DNA from: Gammaproteobacteria bacterium
GTDB taxonomy: Bacteria > Pseudomonadota > Gammaproteobacteria > GCA-001735895
Assembly: GCA_029864065.1 (NCBI GenBank)
Contig: JAOTUD010000011.1
Span: 1 to 16,586, forward strand
Direction: 5' to 3'
DNA: 16,586 nt
Each line of letters starts with the position of its first letter. Within the stretch, counting starts at the first letter, position 1. Both the position numbers and the translations under genes were made by a program. The notes beneath the pieces were generated by a model. That model did not search any database. It was not told the DNA's origin and saw nothing but the letters and a program-made list of their open reading frames with translations. Positions 6,992 to 14,901 of the stretch are shown here, one piece after another.

Positions 6992-9126
6992 TTGTCGAGG
7001 AGGGCGATCTCTCCGCTGAGGTCGATATAGGCTTCGAAGCGCTGCCGGATATCACGCACGTAGTTGACCGGCTCCCAGCCGTTGATATAGCCGTAGCGCG
7101 CTTTCTTCGCGTGTTCCTTCTTCGCCAGCAGCAGCATCGCCTCCTCGGTATGCCCGAACCAGCGATTCGGGTCGAATCCGAGCCGTTTCGCGAGACGGCG
7201 GGCGTCATGCACGTGACCGGCGCCGGCATTATAGGCCGCGAGCGTAAACCAGATGCGCTCCGAAATCGGTAAATCCGCCTCAAAACGATCCCGCAGCCAG
7301 TCCAGGTACCTGATACCGCCGCGAATACTGCTGGCGGGATCGACGATGTCCTTGACCCCCATCGACTTCGCGGTGCGCGGCATCAATTGCATCAGGCCGC
7401 GCGCGCCGACCGGCGATTTCGCTTTCGGATTGAACTTGCTCTCCTGGTACATTTGCGCGGTTACCAGGCGCCAGTCGAAGCCGTAGCTGCTGGCGTATTT
7501 TCGCACCAGGTCGTCGTATGGAGAAATACGGCCCTTCAACGCGTCGACGACGCGACCGCGCGCGAGGCGCTGCACCGAACGGGGGTTCTTGAAATACTTG
7601 TCGTAAGTAACATTATAGAACTCGCTGCGGTAAATACGCTCGATAAACTCGTCGAGCGCCTGTTGCAGCTGCGGATTGCGCTCGCGCAAGGCAACCGCGT
7701 GTGGAATTTCTCCGTCGAGCGCGTAAGCCGAACGCACCGGTAAGCCCTTGGCAAGTTCGATATCGAGCAAATGCTCGTCCGCCAGGGTCGCCTTGTACTT
7801 GCCACGCGAGACCATCTGTATCAGCTCTTCGGTTTCGACGCTGTCCTCGGTTGCGCGCAAGCTGAAACGCGCACCCTGCTCCTGAAGTTGGGATAACCGC
7901 TCCCAGTAACGGCTGTGATGGCGCGCGAAAACCGTTCGGTATTCGAGGTCCTGCAGCGAACCGGCCTGGTCGTCCTGGCGCACGACAATGTGCTGTTGCG
8001 CGTAGTGATAAGGCCGCGAAAACGCCACCCCGAGACCGCGCTGCTTATGCTCGGGTTCGAGAAAACTCATCGCGATGTCGGCCCTGCCCTCGAGCAGCCA
8101 GGTCGTCATTTCGGCGTGGCTGGGCGGCACCACGACCTCGAGACGCAGTCCATGGTAGTCGGCAAACTCGCGCGCCAGCTCATACTCGAAACCCATCAAT
8201 TCTCCGCGATAGATGAAATACGAGGCCGCGTTGTTGCGCAGCAATACCCGCAGCACGCGGCGATTCCTGATCTGATCGAAATCGCCGGTATAACGCCTGT
8301 CGTGATCTTCGACCCGGTGCTCGAGCTGCAGGTAACGATTGATTTCGCTAACCAGCTGCGGCGCATTCTTGCGCACTCCCCAGCTGATATCGCGCTGGCT
8401 GCTGAAATTGGCCGCGACCCTGAAGTCGTCCCGGTACGACTGGTAGATCTCGACCAGGTTGCTGTCCATGATCGTCGCATCTATTTTCCCGGCGGCGAGA
8501 TCGTCGAGCACGTCTTCGATCTGCACCCCGTCCGGCGTCTCGATAATTTCTATATGGGGATAGCTGTTTTGCTTGAGCCATTTGAGCGCATGCCAGAAAG
8601 TCGAACCCCGGTTCACCATGACAGATTTGCCGTCGAGATCGCGCACGCGCTGCACCGATTTATCGTCTTTCGCGACGATTACCTGCTCCCTGACATGATC
8701 GACCGGCACCGAGAATGAAATCGTCCTGAGACGCTGATCGTTGATCGTGAGGTTATCGACGATGATATCGCCCTGGCCCGCTTCCAGCGCAGGGATCAGC
8801 TTGGAAAAATTGTCGACGATGACGAGTTCGGGGATCAGGCCGTGCGATAGCGCGAATTCCTCGGCGATTCGTTGCTGTTCGGCGAGCGGAGAACGGCTGC
8901 GCGGTAAATAGGAAGCGCTGGTGAAATCACGGGTCAACAGTATGCGCAACTTGCCCTGGCGCAGAATGTCGACGAAATCTCCGTCGAAGGGCTGCGCCTC
9001 TGCGAGCGAACTGTAACTGCGATTGATGAAGGCCTGCGCCGGGCCGGCGCTGGCCGCGGCCAGCAGCAACAGCAACAGCCGGGTGAAGAACCGGCCGGAG
9101 ATCTTGTTGCCTTCGAGAAACGCCAT
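6988..9126 (-). CDS. MltF-like lytic murein transglycosylase with two solute-binding domains
   Basis: A 712-residue exported protein that should cleave peptidoglycan glycan strands to 1,6-anhydro products. A signal peptide spans 11-32 (hydrophobic run, AQA cleavage site, no lipobox). Residues about 50-275 and 287-515 are two successive SBP_bac_3-type domains; each begins with a strand like 'LRILLTRDF' or 'LRVLLRNNA' and has the 'ALEAGQGDIIVDNLTI' or 'LLEGRADIAMSFLEP' segment. Residues about 535-700 form the SLT domain: catalytic E562 in YQESKF, GARGLMQLMP (575-584) and AYNAG (631-635). E. coli MltF is about 520 residues with one binding domain, so this one is longer by a full domain. Its start lies 2 bases from the stop of the enolase-superfamily gene, showing translational coupling. 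The last codon uses a stop within the repeat at 6975-6991. Confidence 0.9.
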   Translation of the reverse strand: MAFLEGNKISGRFFTRLLLLLLAAASAGPAQAFINRSYSSLAEAQPFDGDFVDILRQGKLRILLTRDFTSASYLPRSRSPLAEQQRIAEEFALSHGLIPELVIVDNFSKLIPALEAGQGDIIVDNLTINDQRLRTISFSVPVDHVREQVIVAKDDKSVQRVRDLDGKSVMVNRGSTFWHALKWLKQNSYPHIEIIETPDGVQIEDVLDDLAAGKIDATIMDSNLVEIYQSYRDDFRVAANFSSQRDISWGVRKNAPQLVSEINRYLQLEHRVEDHDRRYTGDFDQIRNRRVLRVLLRNNAASYFIYRGELMGFEYELAREFADYHGLRLEVVVPPSHAEMTTWLLEGRADIAMSFLEPEHKQRGLGVAFSRPYHYAQQHIVVRQDDQAGSLQDLEYRTVFARHHSRYWERLSQLQEQGARFSLRATEDSVETEELIQMVSRGKYKATLADEHLLDIELAKGLPVRSAYALDGEIPHAVALRERNPQLQQALDEFIERIYRSEFYNVTYDKYFKNPRSVQRLARGRVVDALKGRISPYDDLVRKYASSYGFDWRLVTAQMYQESKFNPKAKSPVGARGLMQLMPRTAKSMGVKDIVDPASSIRGGIRYLDWLRDRFEADLPISERIWFTLAAYNAGAGHVHDARRLAKRLGFDPNRWFGHTEEAMLLLAKKEHAKKARYGYINGWEPVNYVRDIRQRFEAYIDLSGEIALLDN

Positions 9127-9128
9127 AA

Positions 9129-10211
9129 TCAGACACTAAAACGTTTAATCGCCTTCCTGTCAAAACTAAAACCGGTGCCGGGGCGGTCGGGGATGATAAT
9201 CATGCCGTCGCTGATATCCATCGCTTCGTTGAACAGGGGTGCGTTCCAGGGCATGTGTTCGACCGAGATACAATTGGCCTCGGCGCCGGCGATACTGAGG
9301 CTGTGCTCGGTAAAGAGATGAGTCGAGATCGGGATTTCGTAGGCGGACGCCAGCGCGGCGACGCGCCGCATTTCGCTAAGCCCGCCGATGCGCTGCAGGT
9401 CCGGCATCAGCACGTCGACGGCACCGGCTTCGAGAATATCGCGCATGCCGTAACGGGTATATTCGGTTTCGCCGGCGGCGATCGGGGTAGCGAGCGCGGC
9501 GCGCACCTCGGCGCAACCTGCGAGGTTGTGATAGACCACCGGCTCCTCGAACCATAACAGGTCGAATTGTTCGAGCTCCCGGCCGAGCCGGATCGCATGT
9601 TTCACAGTGAGCGACTGGTTGGCATCGGCGAGCAGTTCGATATCGGGCCCGATCGCGTCACGTACCGCGCGCACGCGCTCGATATCCTCCGCGATCGTCG
9701 TCTTGCCGAGGCGCAGCTTCATCGCCAGAAACCCGGCGTCGATGAACGCGGCGGCTTCCTCTACCAGGCCGTCGATCGACTGCGACATCCACAAGCCGCC
9801 GCTGGCGTAGGTCTTTACTTTTTCCCGACAGGCGCCGAATACCTTGTACAGGGGCAATCCGGCAGCCTTGCCTACCAGATCCCAGCAGGCGGTATCGATC
9901 GCGGTCAGCGCGGCGATCGAAAAACCCTTGTGACCGATCGGGTTCATCTCGTTCCAGATGTCCTGCCAGATCTGCGCGACCATGTGCGGGTCACGTCCCT
10001 TGACCTGGTGGGCGAATCCGCACAGCATTTCGCGCAGGGCGCCAAGGCGCACGGCGTTGAGTGTTTGCACGTAGCTTTCGCCGACCAGGCCCTGGTCGGT
10101 TTCGAGCTCTAGCAGCACGCAGCCGGTGCTCTCGATCTGGTGAATCGCGGTCGCGATAGGCGTTTCCAGCGGCACGTTTACCAGCGTGGTTCCGAAGCGG
10201 GTTATCTTCAT
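9129..10211 (-). CDS. Enolase-superfamily enzyme, mandelate racemase/muconate lactonizing type
   Basis: A 360-residue TIM-barrel enzyme that should abstract the proton alpha to a carboxylate, Mg2+ dependent. Active-site residues line up with Pseudomonas mandelate racemase with a constant offset of one: K165 and R167 (MKLRLG), metal ligands D196 (LLADAN), E222 (WFEEP) and E248 (AAGETE), the D271/H298 dyad (MPDLQRIGG and STHLF) and E318. The second Lys of the KxK motif is replaced by Arg167. That leaves the His-Asp dyad as the better base and argues against simple racemisation; an acid-sugar dehydratase or an epimerase/cycloisomerase is possible. The substrate is unknown. AGGT about 8 bases upstream is a modest ribosome binding site. 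The gene lies between greB (23 bases) and the transglycosylase gene (2 bases) in one run. Confidence 0.9.
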   Translation of the reverse strand: MKITRFGTTLVNVPLETPIATAIHQIESTGCVLLELETDQGLVGESYVQTLNAVRLGALREMLCGFAHQVKGRDPHMVAQIWQDIWNEMNPIGHKGFSIAALTAIDTACWDLVGKAAGLPLYKVFGACREKVKTYASGGLWMSQSIDGLVEEAAAFIDAGFLAMKLRLGKTTIAEDIERVRAVRDAIGPDIELLADANQSLTVKHAIRLGRELEQFDLLWFEEPVVYHNLAGCAEVRAALATPIAAGETEYTRYGMRDILEAGAVDVLMPDLQRIGGLSEMRRVAALASAYEIPISTHLFTEHSLSIAGAEANCISVEHMPWNAPLFNEAMDISDGMIIIPDRPGTGFSFDRKAIKRFSV

Positions 10212-10234
10212 TTCAATGCACCTGTCTCGTCGTT

Positions 10235-10726
10235 TCAGTAAGCAATGTCGGTAATGGTGTAAACCAGTTTGCCGCTGGGCACGTCGACTTCGACCTCGGC
10301 GCCGAGCTCGCGTTTCATCAATGACCGCGCCAGCGGCGCATCGACGCTGATGTAATGCGACTCGCGATCGAATTCGTCGGGACCGACAATACGATAGGCC
10401 ACGGTATCCCCCTGCTGGTCCTCGAGGGTTACCGTGGCGCCGAAGTAAACCCGGTCAGCGCTGGCCGGCTTCTGCTCGACCACTTTTAGTTCGGGCATGC
10501 GTTTTTGCAGGTAGCGGATGCGCCGATCGAGCTCGCGTAATTCTTTCTTGCGATAAATATACTCGGCGTTTTCCGAGCGATCGCCCTCCGCCGCCGCGGC
10601 CGACAGGGCCGCGACCACCTCGCGCCGTTTCGCCCAAATCTGCTTTAGCTCCGCTTCCAGCGCGCGCATGCCCGGGGGCGTGATATACGGGGATTTCGCG
10701 GGGCCGGGAGGGCGGTAACGGCTCAT
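10235..10726 (-). CDS. greB: Transcription elongation factor GreB
   Basis: A 163-residue protein with the Gre architecture. An N-terminal antiparallel coiled coil covers about 19-80, with the acidic tip GDRSENAEY (D49, E52) that reaches the RNA polymerase active site and triggers cleavage of backtracked RNA. The C-terminal FKBP-like domain includes FGATVTLEDQQGDTVAYRIVGPDE and ends SGKLVYTITDIAY. The N-terminal MSRYRPPGPAKSPYITPPG leader is typical of GreB rather than GreA. There is no strong ribosome binding site. The gene lies between an oxygenase gene (36 bases upstream) and the enolase-superfamily gene (23 bases downstream), an unusual setting for a housekeeping factor. Confidence 0.95.
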   Translation of the reverse strand: MSRYRPPGPAKSPYITPPGMRALEAELKQIWAKRREVVAALSAAAAEGDRSENAEYIYRKKELRELDRRIRYLQKRMPELKVVEQKPASADRVYFGATVTLEDQQGDTVAYRIVGPDEFDRESHYISVDAPLARSLMKRELGAEVEVDVPSGKLVYTITDIAY

Positions 10727-10762
10727 CTGAACACTGACCGAAAGCGGCGCCGTAACTGCGCT

Positions 10763-11788
10763 TCAGATTCGGTACTGGGAGATCTGTACTTCGGTGCCGT
10801 AGTCGGCGTAATCGCCGTCAGAGCGTTTGCCGCGGAAGCTGCCCCACTCGATCGCAGCGTAACGCGCCGGATTCTGCTCGCTGACAACCGACGGCAGCGG
10901 GCTGACCTGGCAGGCGGCGGCCGGATTGAAGAAGAACGGGATGCTGTAGCGCTCCCGCGTGTCCATCGCTAGTACGCGATGGATCGCGGCGCGGTAAATA
11001 TCGTTTGACCATACCTGCATCATGTCGCCGGTATTGATCACCATCGCGCCGGCGACCGTCGGGATGTCGTACCAGTAACCGTCACGGTATACCTGCAGTC
11101 CGCTGACCTCGTCCTGCAGCAACACGGTCAGGGCACCGGCGTCGGTATGATGGTGAATGCCGAGGTCGGCCGTCGGCTGGTGCTCGATCGCGAGTTCCGC
11201 CATCGGATCCTTTACCGGGTAGTAATTGAGGCGCACGAAGCCGGTATGGTTGCCGTCGAAGTGACGATGCATGAAGTCGGCCGGCAAATCCAGGCCGAGG
11301 CAAAAGGCTTCGAGCAGTTTCAGCGACAGCCCGGTACAGGCGTCGAGGTAAGCCATCATCGTGGCGCGGAATTGCGGATACTGCAACGGCCAGCGGTTGG
11401 CCTGGTGATATATCGGGTCGATTCCGTGGCTGGTGAAATCGAATACCTCTTTCTTGTCGCGCTGGTTCTTGGTCAGCTCGTTATTGTAGAATCCCCACGG
11501 ATTTTCGCGGGTACGCACGATCTCCAGTTTCTCCTCGACCGGCAAGGCGAACAGCACGTGCGTCTGTTTCCACACGTCTCGGATCTGCGCGTCCCCTATG
11601 CCGTGATTGACGACCTGGAAAAAACCCCAGGTTTTGCAGGCCTCGGCTATCTGGGCGATCGCGCCGGCCGCCGCGGCGCTCGAAGAATTCTCGAACACAT
11701 CGGCAACGTCGATTACCGGCACCTGCTCGGCGACGGTGGCGCGTTCGGCAACCGGGTATCGGTCGAGATCCGGTGTTTGTGCGTGCAT
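10763..11788 (-). CDS. Fe(II)/2-oxoglutarate-dependent oxygenase, isopenicillin N synthase-like family
   Basis: A 341-residue non-haem iron enzyme. The N-terminal DIOX_N region (about 23-140) starts VPVIDVAD and contains KTWGFFQVVNHGI. The C-terminal jelly roll carries the iron ligands H214 and D216 (IHHHTDAGAL) and H270 (AAIHRV). R280-x-S282 (RERYSIPFFFNP) would bind the 2-oxoglutarate carboxylate. Such enzymes hydroxylate, desaturate or cyclise small molecules or peptides using O2. The family is broad, and neither substrate nor product can be assigned. It is the first gene of the minus-strand run with greB, the enolase-superfamily enzyme and the transglycosylase, and a plausible promoter lies just upstream. 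It is cytoplasmic. An ethylene-forming or gibberellin-type reaction is not supported beyond family membership. Confidence 0.9.
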   Translation of the reverse strand: MHAQTPDLDRYPVAERATVAEQVPVIDVADVFENSSSAAAAGAIAQIAEACKTWGFFQVVNHGIGDAQIRDVWKQTHVLFALPVEEKLEIVRTRENPWGFYNNELTKNQRDKKEVFDFTSHGIDPIYHQANRWPLQYPQFRATMMAYLDACTGLSLKLLEAFCLGLDLPADFMHRHFDGNHTGFVRLNYYPVKDPMAELAIEHQPTADLGIHHHTDAGALTVLLQDEVSGLQVYRDGYWYDIPTVAGAMVINTGDMMQVWSNDIYRAAIHRVLAMDTRERYSIPFFFNPAAACQVSPLPSVVSEQNPARYAAIEWGSFRGKRSDGDYADYGTEVQISQYRI

Positions 11789-11820
11789 GGCTAGCTCGGT
11801 AGTCCCTGGCTGAGCTGCCT

Positions 11821-11849
11821 AATATACCATTGATCGAAGGTGGTGCCAG
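11821..11849 (-). promoter_or_regulatory. Possible sigma70 promoter for the oxygenase-greB-enolase-transglycosylase run
   Basis: On the minus strand, CTGGCA (11849-11844) is followed by a 17-base spacer and TATATT (11826-11821). TGG directly before the hexamer gives an extended -10. The -10 matches consensus at 5 of 6 positions and the -35 at 4 of 6. Transcription would begin about 25 bases before the oxygenase ATG at 11788. This is judged by eye only. Confidence 0.4.
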
Positions 11850-12387
11850 GATTACGGTCGTAACTGAATAGCGCGACGATACGCTTGCGGAGCGGTTTTA
11901 CCAATGTGTTGCAGCGACCAGTTGAATCTGCAACCCGTAGCCGTTACTCAGATATGAGACATCAGGGGCCGTTTGTCGAAATAACTTACTTTCTAAAAAC
12001 TACTCTAAATAGTGCGTAACATGCCTGCGTGGGTGCTCTAAATATAAGGTTTGACTCGGTAAAACGTGAAATCGAGGGCTGATAGTCCTTTGAATTTACT
12101 CGGTGTATTCTAAGGCCCAGCATGTGAAGGAATTATTGAACGAAGGGGGATTGTCGTGATTTCGGCAAAGAATGCTGTTAGAGGGGCCCGCCAGATAAAA
12201 TCACCGCCAACCGGAATAAAAGTTATTCTACCAAATTGTAGAAACGTATTATCTTGAGTTTTTCAACTATAGGGAAAGCCAGCCTAAAATCTGCCGTCGC
12301 ATATAAAAACAGAATTCGATGCTTATTTAAAATGCGGCAGTTGAGCTACCCAATATCTAGTCAAGGTATTTATTCAAGGATACATGT
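11850..12387. other. Long gene-poor intergenic region between divergent transcription units
   Basis: There is no convincing protein or RNA gene here. The stretch is AT-richer than the left part of the window and marks the change to lower G+C. It contains a 9-base direct repeat, CTCTAAATA, at 12003-12011 and 12036-12044 (33 bases apart, about three helical turns), a perfect palindrome at 12226-12243, and an imperfect pairing of CTGCCG (12291-12296) with CGGCAG (12335-12340) across an AT-rich loop. A good Shine-Dalgarno, AAGGA (12376-12380), precedes the flavoenzyme ATG at 12388. No sigma70 promoter stands out for that gene. Confidence 0.6.
12226..12243. promoter_or_regulatory. Perfect 6-bp inverted repeat, possible operator
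   Basis: TTCTAC-CAAATT-GTAGAA is a perfect inverted repeat with 6-base arms and a 6-base spacer, 145 bases before the flavoenzyme start. TATTAT (12247-12252), a -10-like hexamer, follows immediately, but no matching -35 is evident. The layout suits a dimeric regulator. No regulator gene lies in the window. Confidence 0.35.
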
Positions 12388-14838
12388 ATGACATCGTTAT
12401 TGCCGAAACACGCCCGGGTCGCAATCATTGGCGGAGGTATACATGGTTGCTCTGTGGCTTATCAATTTGCCAAAGAAGGTTGGACCGACATCGTTCTGAT
12501 TGAGAGGAAGAAACTGACAAGCGGAACAACCTGGCACGCGGCAGGCCTGGTCGGGCGGTTGCAAGGCGGTCATGCAACGACGAATTTTGCCAAGTATGGC
12601 TCCGATCTTTTTGCAGAGCTGGAACGCGAAACAGGGCAGAAAACAGGTTACAAGCGTTGCGGCTCGATCTCCATTGCAACCAATGAAGAGCGCCTGGCTG
12701 AACTTCGTCGACAGGCGGACTTCGCATTAATCCATGATGTGGAAGCTTATGAAATCAGCGTTTCAGAAATCGTGGAACGTTGGCCATTAATCAACCCCGA
12801 AGGGGTTCTCGGGGGAATCTATGTTCCTGGCAACGGATACATCAATCCAATCGATTTAACCATGGCTTTGATGAAAGGTGCCCGTTCAAATGGGGCGCAA
12901 ATATTCGAAGACACCAGGGTCGAGGAAGTTCTGATGCACGCCGGGCAAGTCCGTGGGGTGCGTACGGATAAGGGGGTCGTCGAAGCCGAATTCGTGGTCA
13001 ACTGCGCGGGAATGTGGGCTCGAGAACTGGGACGACAGAACGGCGCGCACATCCCGCTTCATGCCTGCGAGCATTATTACCTGGTTACCGATGTTATTCC
13101 CGATTTGCCGCAGGATTTACCGGTTCTGCGGTCTTATGATGATTCCACCTACTTCAAGGAAGATGCCGGAAAGCTGCTGTTTGGCTTCGCCCATAATCGT
13201 GTAAAACCGTGGGGCATGGCGGGTATTCCCGAAGATTTTAGCTTTGATTCCCTGCCGTTTGTCGAAGACGACGTTATGGACGTTCTCGAAATGGCACTGG
13301 AGCGAGTTCCGATATTGCAGGAAACGGGAATCCGGACCTTCTTCAACGGCCCGGAAAGTTACTCTTACGATGGCAATTTCATTCTCGGCGAGGCTCCCGA
13401 TTTAAAGGGTTATTATATTCTGGCGGGGGTTAACTCGACAGGTATCCAGTCAGGAGCTGGCGCCGGACGTGCGCTGGCCCAGTGGATTATGCAGGGATTT
13501 CCTCAACAGGATTTGAACGACATGGATCCCGCTCGCATCGAGGAATTTCAGGCGCGCGACCTTTATCTGCAGCAGAGAACCCCAGAAACCCAGACGCGCA
13601 CCTATGCCATGCATTGGCCGAACAATCAGCGTGCTACCGCGAGAAACATCAGGAAAACTCCTTTTTACAATGCCCTGAAGGAAAACAGGGCCTGTTTCGC
13701 CGAGGTTCAGGGATGGGAACGCCCGGCCTGGTTTGCGCCGGAAGGTGTAGAACCAGTGATCGAATACAGCTTTGGCCGGCAAAATTGGTTCGCCTACGCA
13801 CAGCAAGAACAAAAAGCGGCCCGTGAATCCGTTGCCATGATTGACTATTCCATGCTGGGTAAGCTTTTGGTCGAAGGCAGGGGTGCCGAGAGTTTCCTGC
13901 AGCGGCTGTGCACAAACGATATGGCGATTGAGACGGGGCGGCTGGTATACACGCTGATGCTCAACCAGCGTGGTGGAATCGAAAGCGACATGACCGTGGC
14001 TCGTTTTGCGCAAGACCGCTTTATGGTCATGAGCTCCATGTCGCGCACCAGGCGTGATTATTTTCGTCTGCGCGACCATATCCAGGTTGACGAGGATGTC
14101 AGGCTGCGTGACGTCACTTCGGCTTACGCAATCCTGTCCGTCATGGGGCCGAAAAGTCGCGATCTTATGGAAGCAGCGTCGGGAATCGATATGTCGAACG
14201 AGGTCTTCCCCTTCAATAGCTGGAAAGAGTTTCATGTCGGGCATGCCGCGGTATGGGCGCAGCGAATTTCGTTTTCTGGGGAACTCGGCTGGGAGATTTT
14301 TATAACCCCGGATTTTGCGGAACATGTTTTTGAAGTGCTGATGGATGAGGGACGAGCCTTTGGTCTTCGCCTGATTGGCGGCGAGGCGCTTAACGCCCTG
14401 AGGATTGAAAAAGGATACCTGCACTGGGGCCACGACATGTCTTATACCGAAGCGCCCCATCAGGTCGGTTGCGAGTTTCTGTGCAAAACCAGAAAACCAG
14501 TTTCCTTTATCGGCCAGCAAGCATACCTGGAGAGACGGGACCAAAAATCCGGACCTTATCTTTGTTACATAAAACTTACCGATCCAGATCCCATGCTTTA
14601 TCACAACGAACCAGTTTTGCGAGATGGCAAAGTAGCAGGTTTTGTGACATCGGCTGCTTATGGTTACACTGTTGGCTCCGCCGTTGGCCTTTGTCTGGTT
14701 AGTTTACCGCAAAGTTCGACAGACAAACGAGACCTCGAAACGGCTAACTACGAGGTTATGGTCGAAGGAAGGGCAATCGCAGCAACGCTTAGCCTGAGGC
14801 CTTTTTTCGACCCGTCGAATGAACGGATGTTTTTATAA
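12388..14838 (+). CDS. Dimethylglycine oxidase/sarcosine dehydrogenase-like flavoenzyme with folate (GcvT-type) domain
   Basis: An 816-residue enzyme that should oxidatively remove an N-methyl group and transfer the carbon to tetrahydrofolate. Residues about 10-370 form the DAO-type FAD domain: dinucleotide site GGGIHG (15-20) and H50 in SGTTWHAAGL, the covalent FAD-binding His of DMGDH/DMGO. A linker FAO_M domain (about 370-430) follows, then a GcvT domain (about 435-700) with D534 in GGIESDMTVARF, equivalent to catalytic Asp552 of Arthrobacter DMGO, and GELGWE (631-636). The C-terminal GCV_T_C barrel includes TSAAYGYTVG. H229 (ACEHYYLVT) matches the substrate-site His225 of DMGO. Phe267 (FGFAH) appears to replace its Tyr259, so the substrate may differ from dimethylglycine. 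AAGGA 7 bases upstream fixes the start. A PLP enzyme gene follows after 63 bases. Codon use is less GC-biased than to the left. Confidence 0.9.
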   Translation: MTSLLPKHARVAIIGGGIHGCSVAYQFAKEGWTDIVLIERKKLTSGTTWHAAGLVGRLQGGHATTNFAKYGSDLFAELERETGQKTGYKRCGSISIATNEERLAELRRQADFALIHDVEAYEISVSEIVERWPLINPEGVLGGIYVPGNGYINPIDLTMALMKGARSNGAQIFEDTRVEEVLMHAGQVRGVRTDKGVVEAEFVVNCAGMWARELGRQNGAHIPLHACEHYYLVTDVIPDLPQDLPVLRSYDDSTYFKEDAGKLLFGFAHNRVKPWGMAGIPEDFSFDSLPFVEDDVMDVLEMALERVPILQETGIRTFFNGPESYSYDGNFILGEAPDLKGYYILAGVNSTGIQSGAGAGRALAQWIMQGFPQQDLNDMDPARIEEFQARDLYLQQRTPETQTRTYAMHWPNNQRATARNIRKTPFYNALKENRACFAEVQGWERPAWFAPEGVEPVIEYSFGRQNWFAYAQQEQKAARESVAMIDYSMLGKLLVEGRGAESFLQRLCTNDMAIETGRLVYTLMLNQRGGIESDMTVARFAQDRFMVMSSMSRTRRDYFRLRDHIQVDEDVRLRDVTSAYAILSVMGPKSRDLMEAASGIDMSNEVFPFNSWKEFHVGHAAVWAQRISFSGELGWEIFITPDFAEHVFEVLMDEGRAFGLRLIGGEALNALRIEKGYLHWGHDMSYTEAPHQVGCEFLCKTRKPVSFIGQQAYLERRDQKSGPYLCYIKLTDPDPMLYHNEPVLRDGKVAGFVTSAAYGYTVGSAVGLCLVSLPQSSTDKRDLETANYEVMVEGRAIAATLSLRPFFDPSNERMFL

Positions 14839-14901
14839 TTGAAAGCTAGAACTTAACCAATATGAGGTGCCGTGGACTCAAGTCTGCGGCGAGGCCGAAT
14901 T

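Noticed and set aside
7915..8718. 267-codon plus-strand open frame opposite the lytic transglycosylase gene
   Set aside because: It is a shadow frame within the solute-binding domains of a well-supported gene on the other strand.
12051..12086. TTGACT as a -35 element for a plus-strand promoter
   Set aside because: No -10-like hexamer lies 16-18 bases downstream; the nearest (GATAGT) is 24 bases away.
12130..12175. Glycine riboswitch-like CGAAGGGGG stretch before the one-carbon gene
   Set aside because: The core CACCGAAGGGGCAA context, the paired P1/P3 stems and a second aptamer are not present, so only a chance match to a few bases remains.
13450..14604. 384-codon minus-strand open frame opposite the flavoenzyme gene
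   Set aside because: It lies wholly within the GcvT-domain coding region. The translated product has no recognisable motif or plausible start signal.
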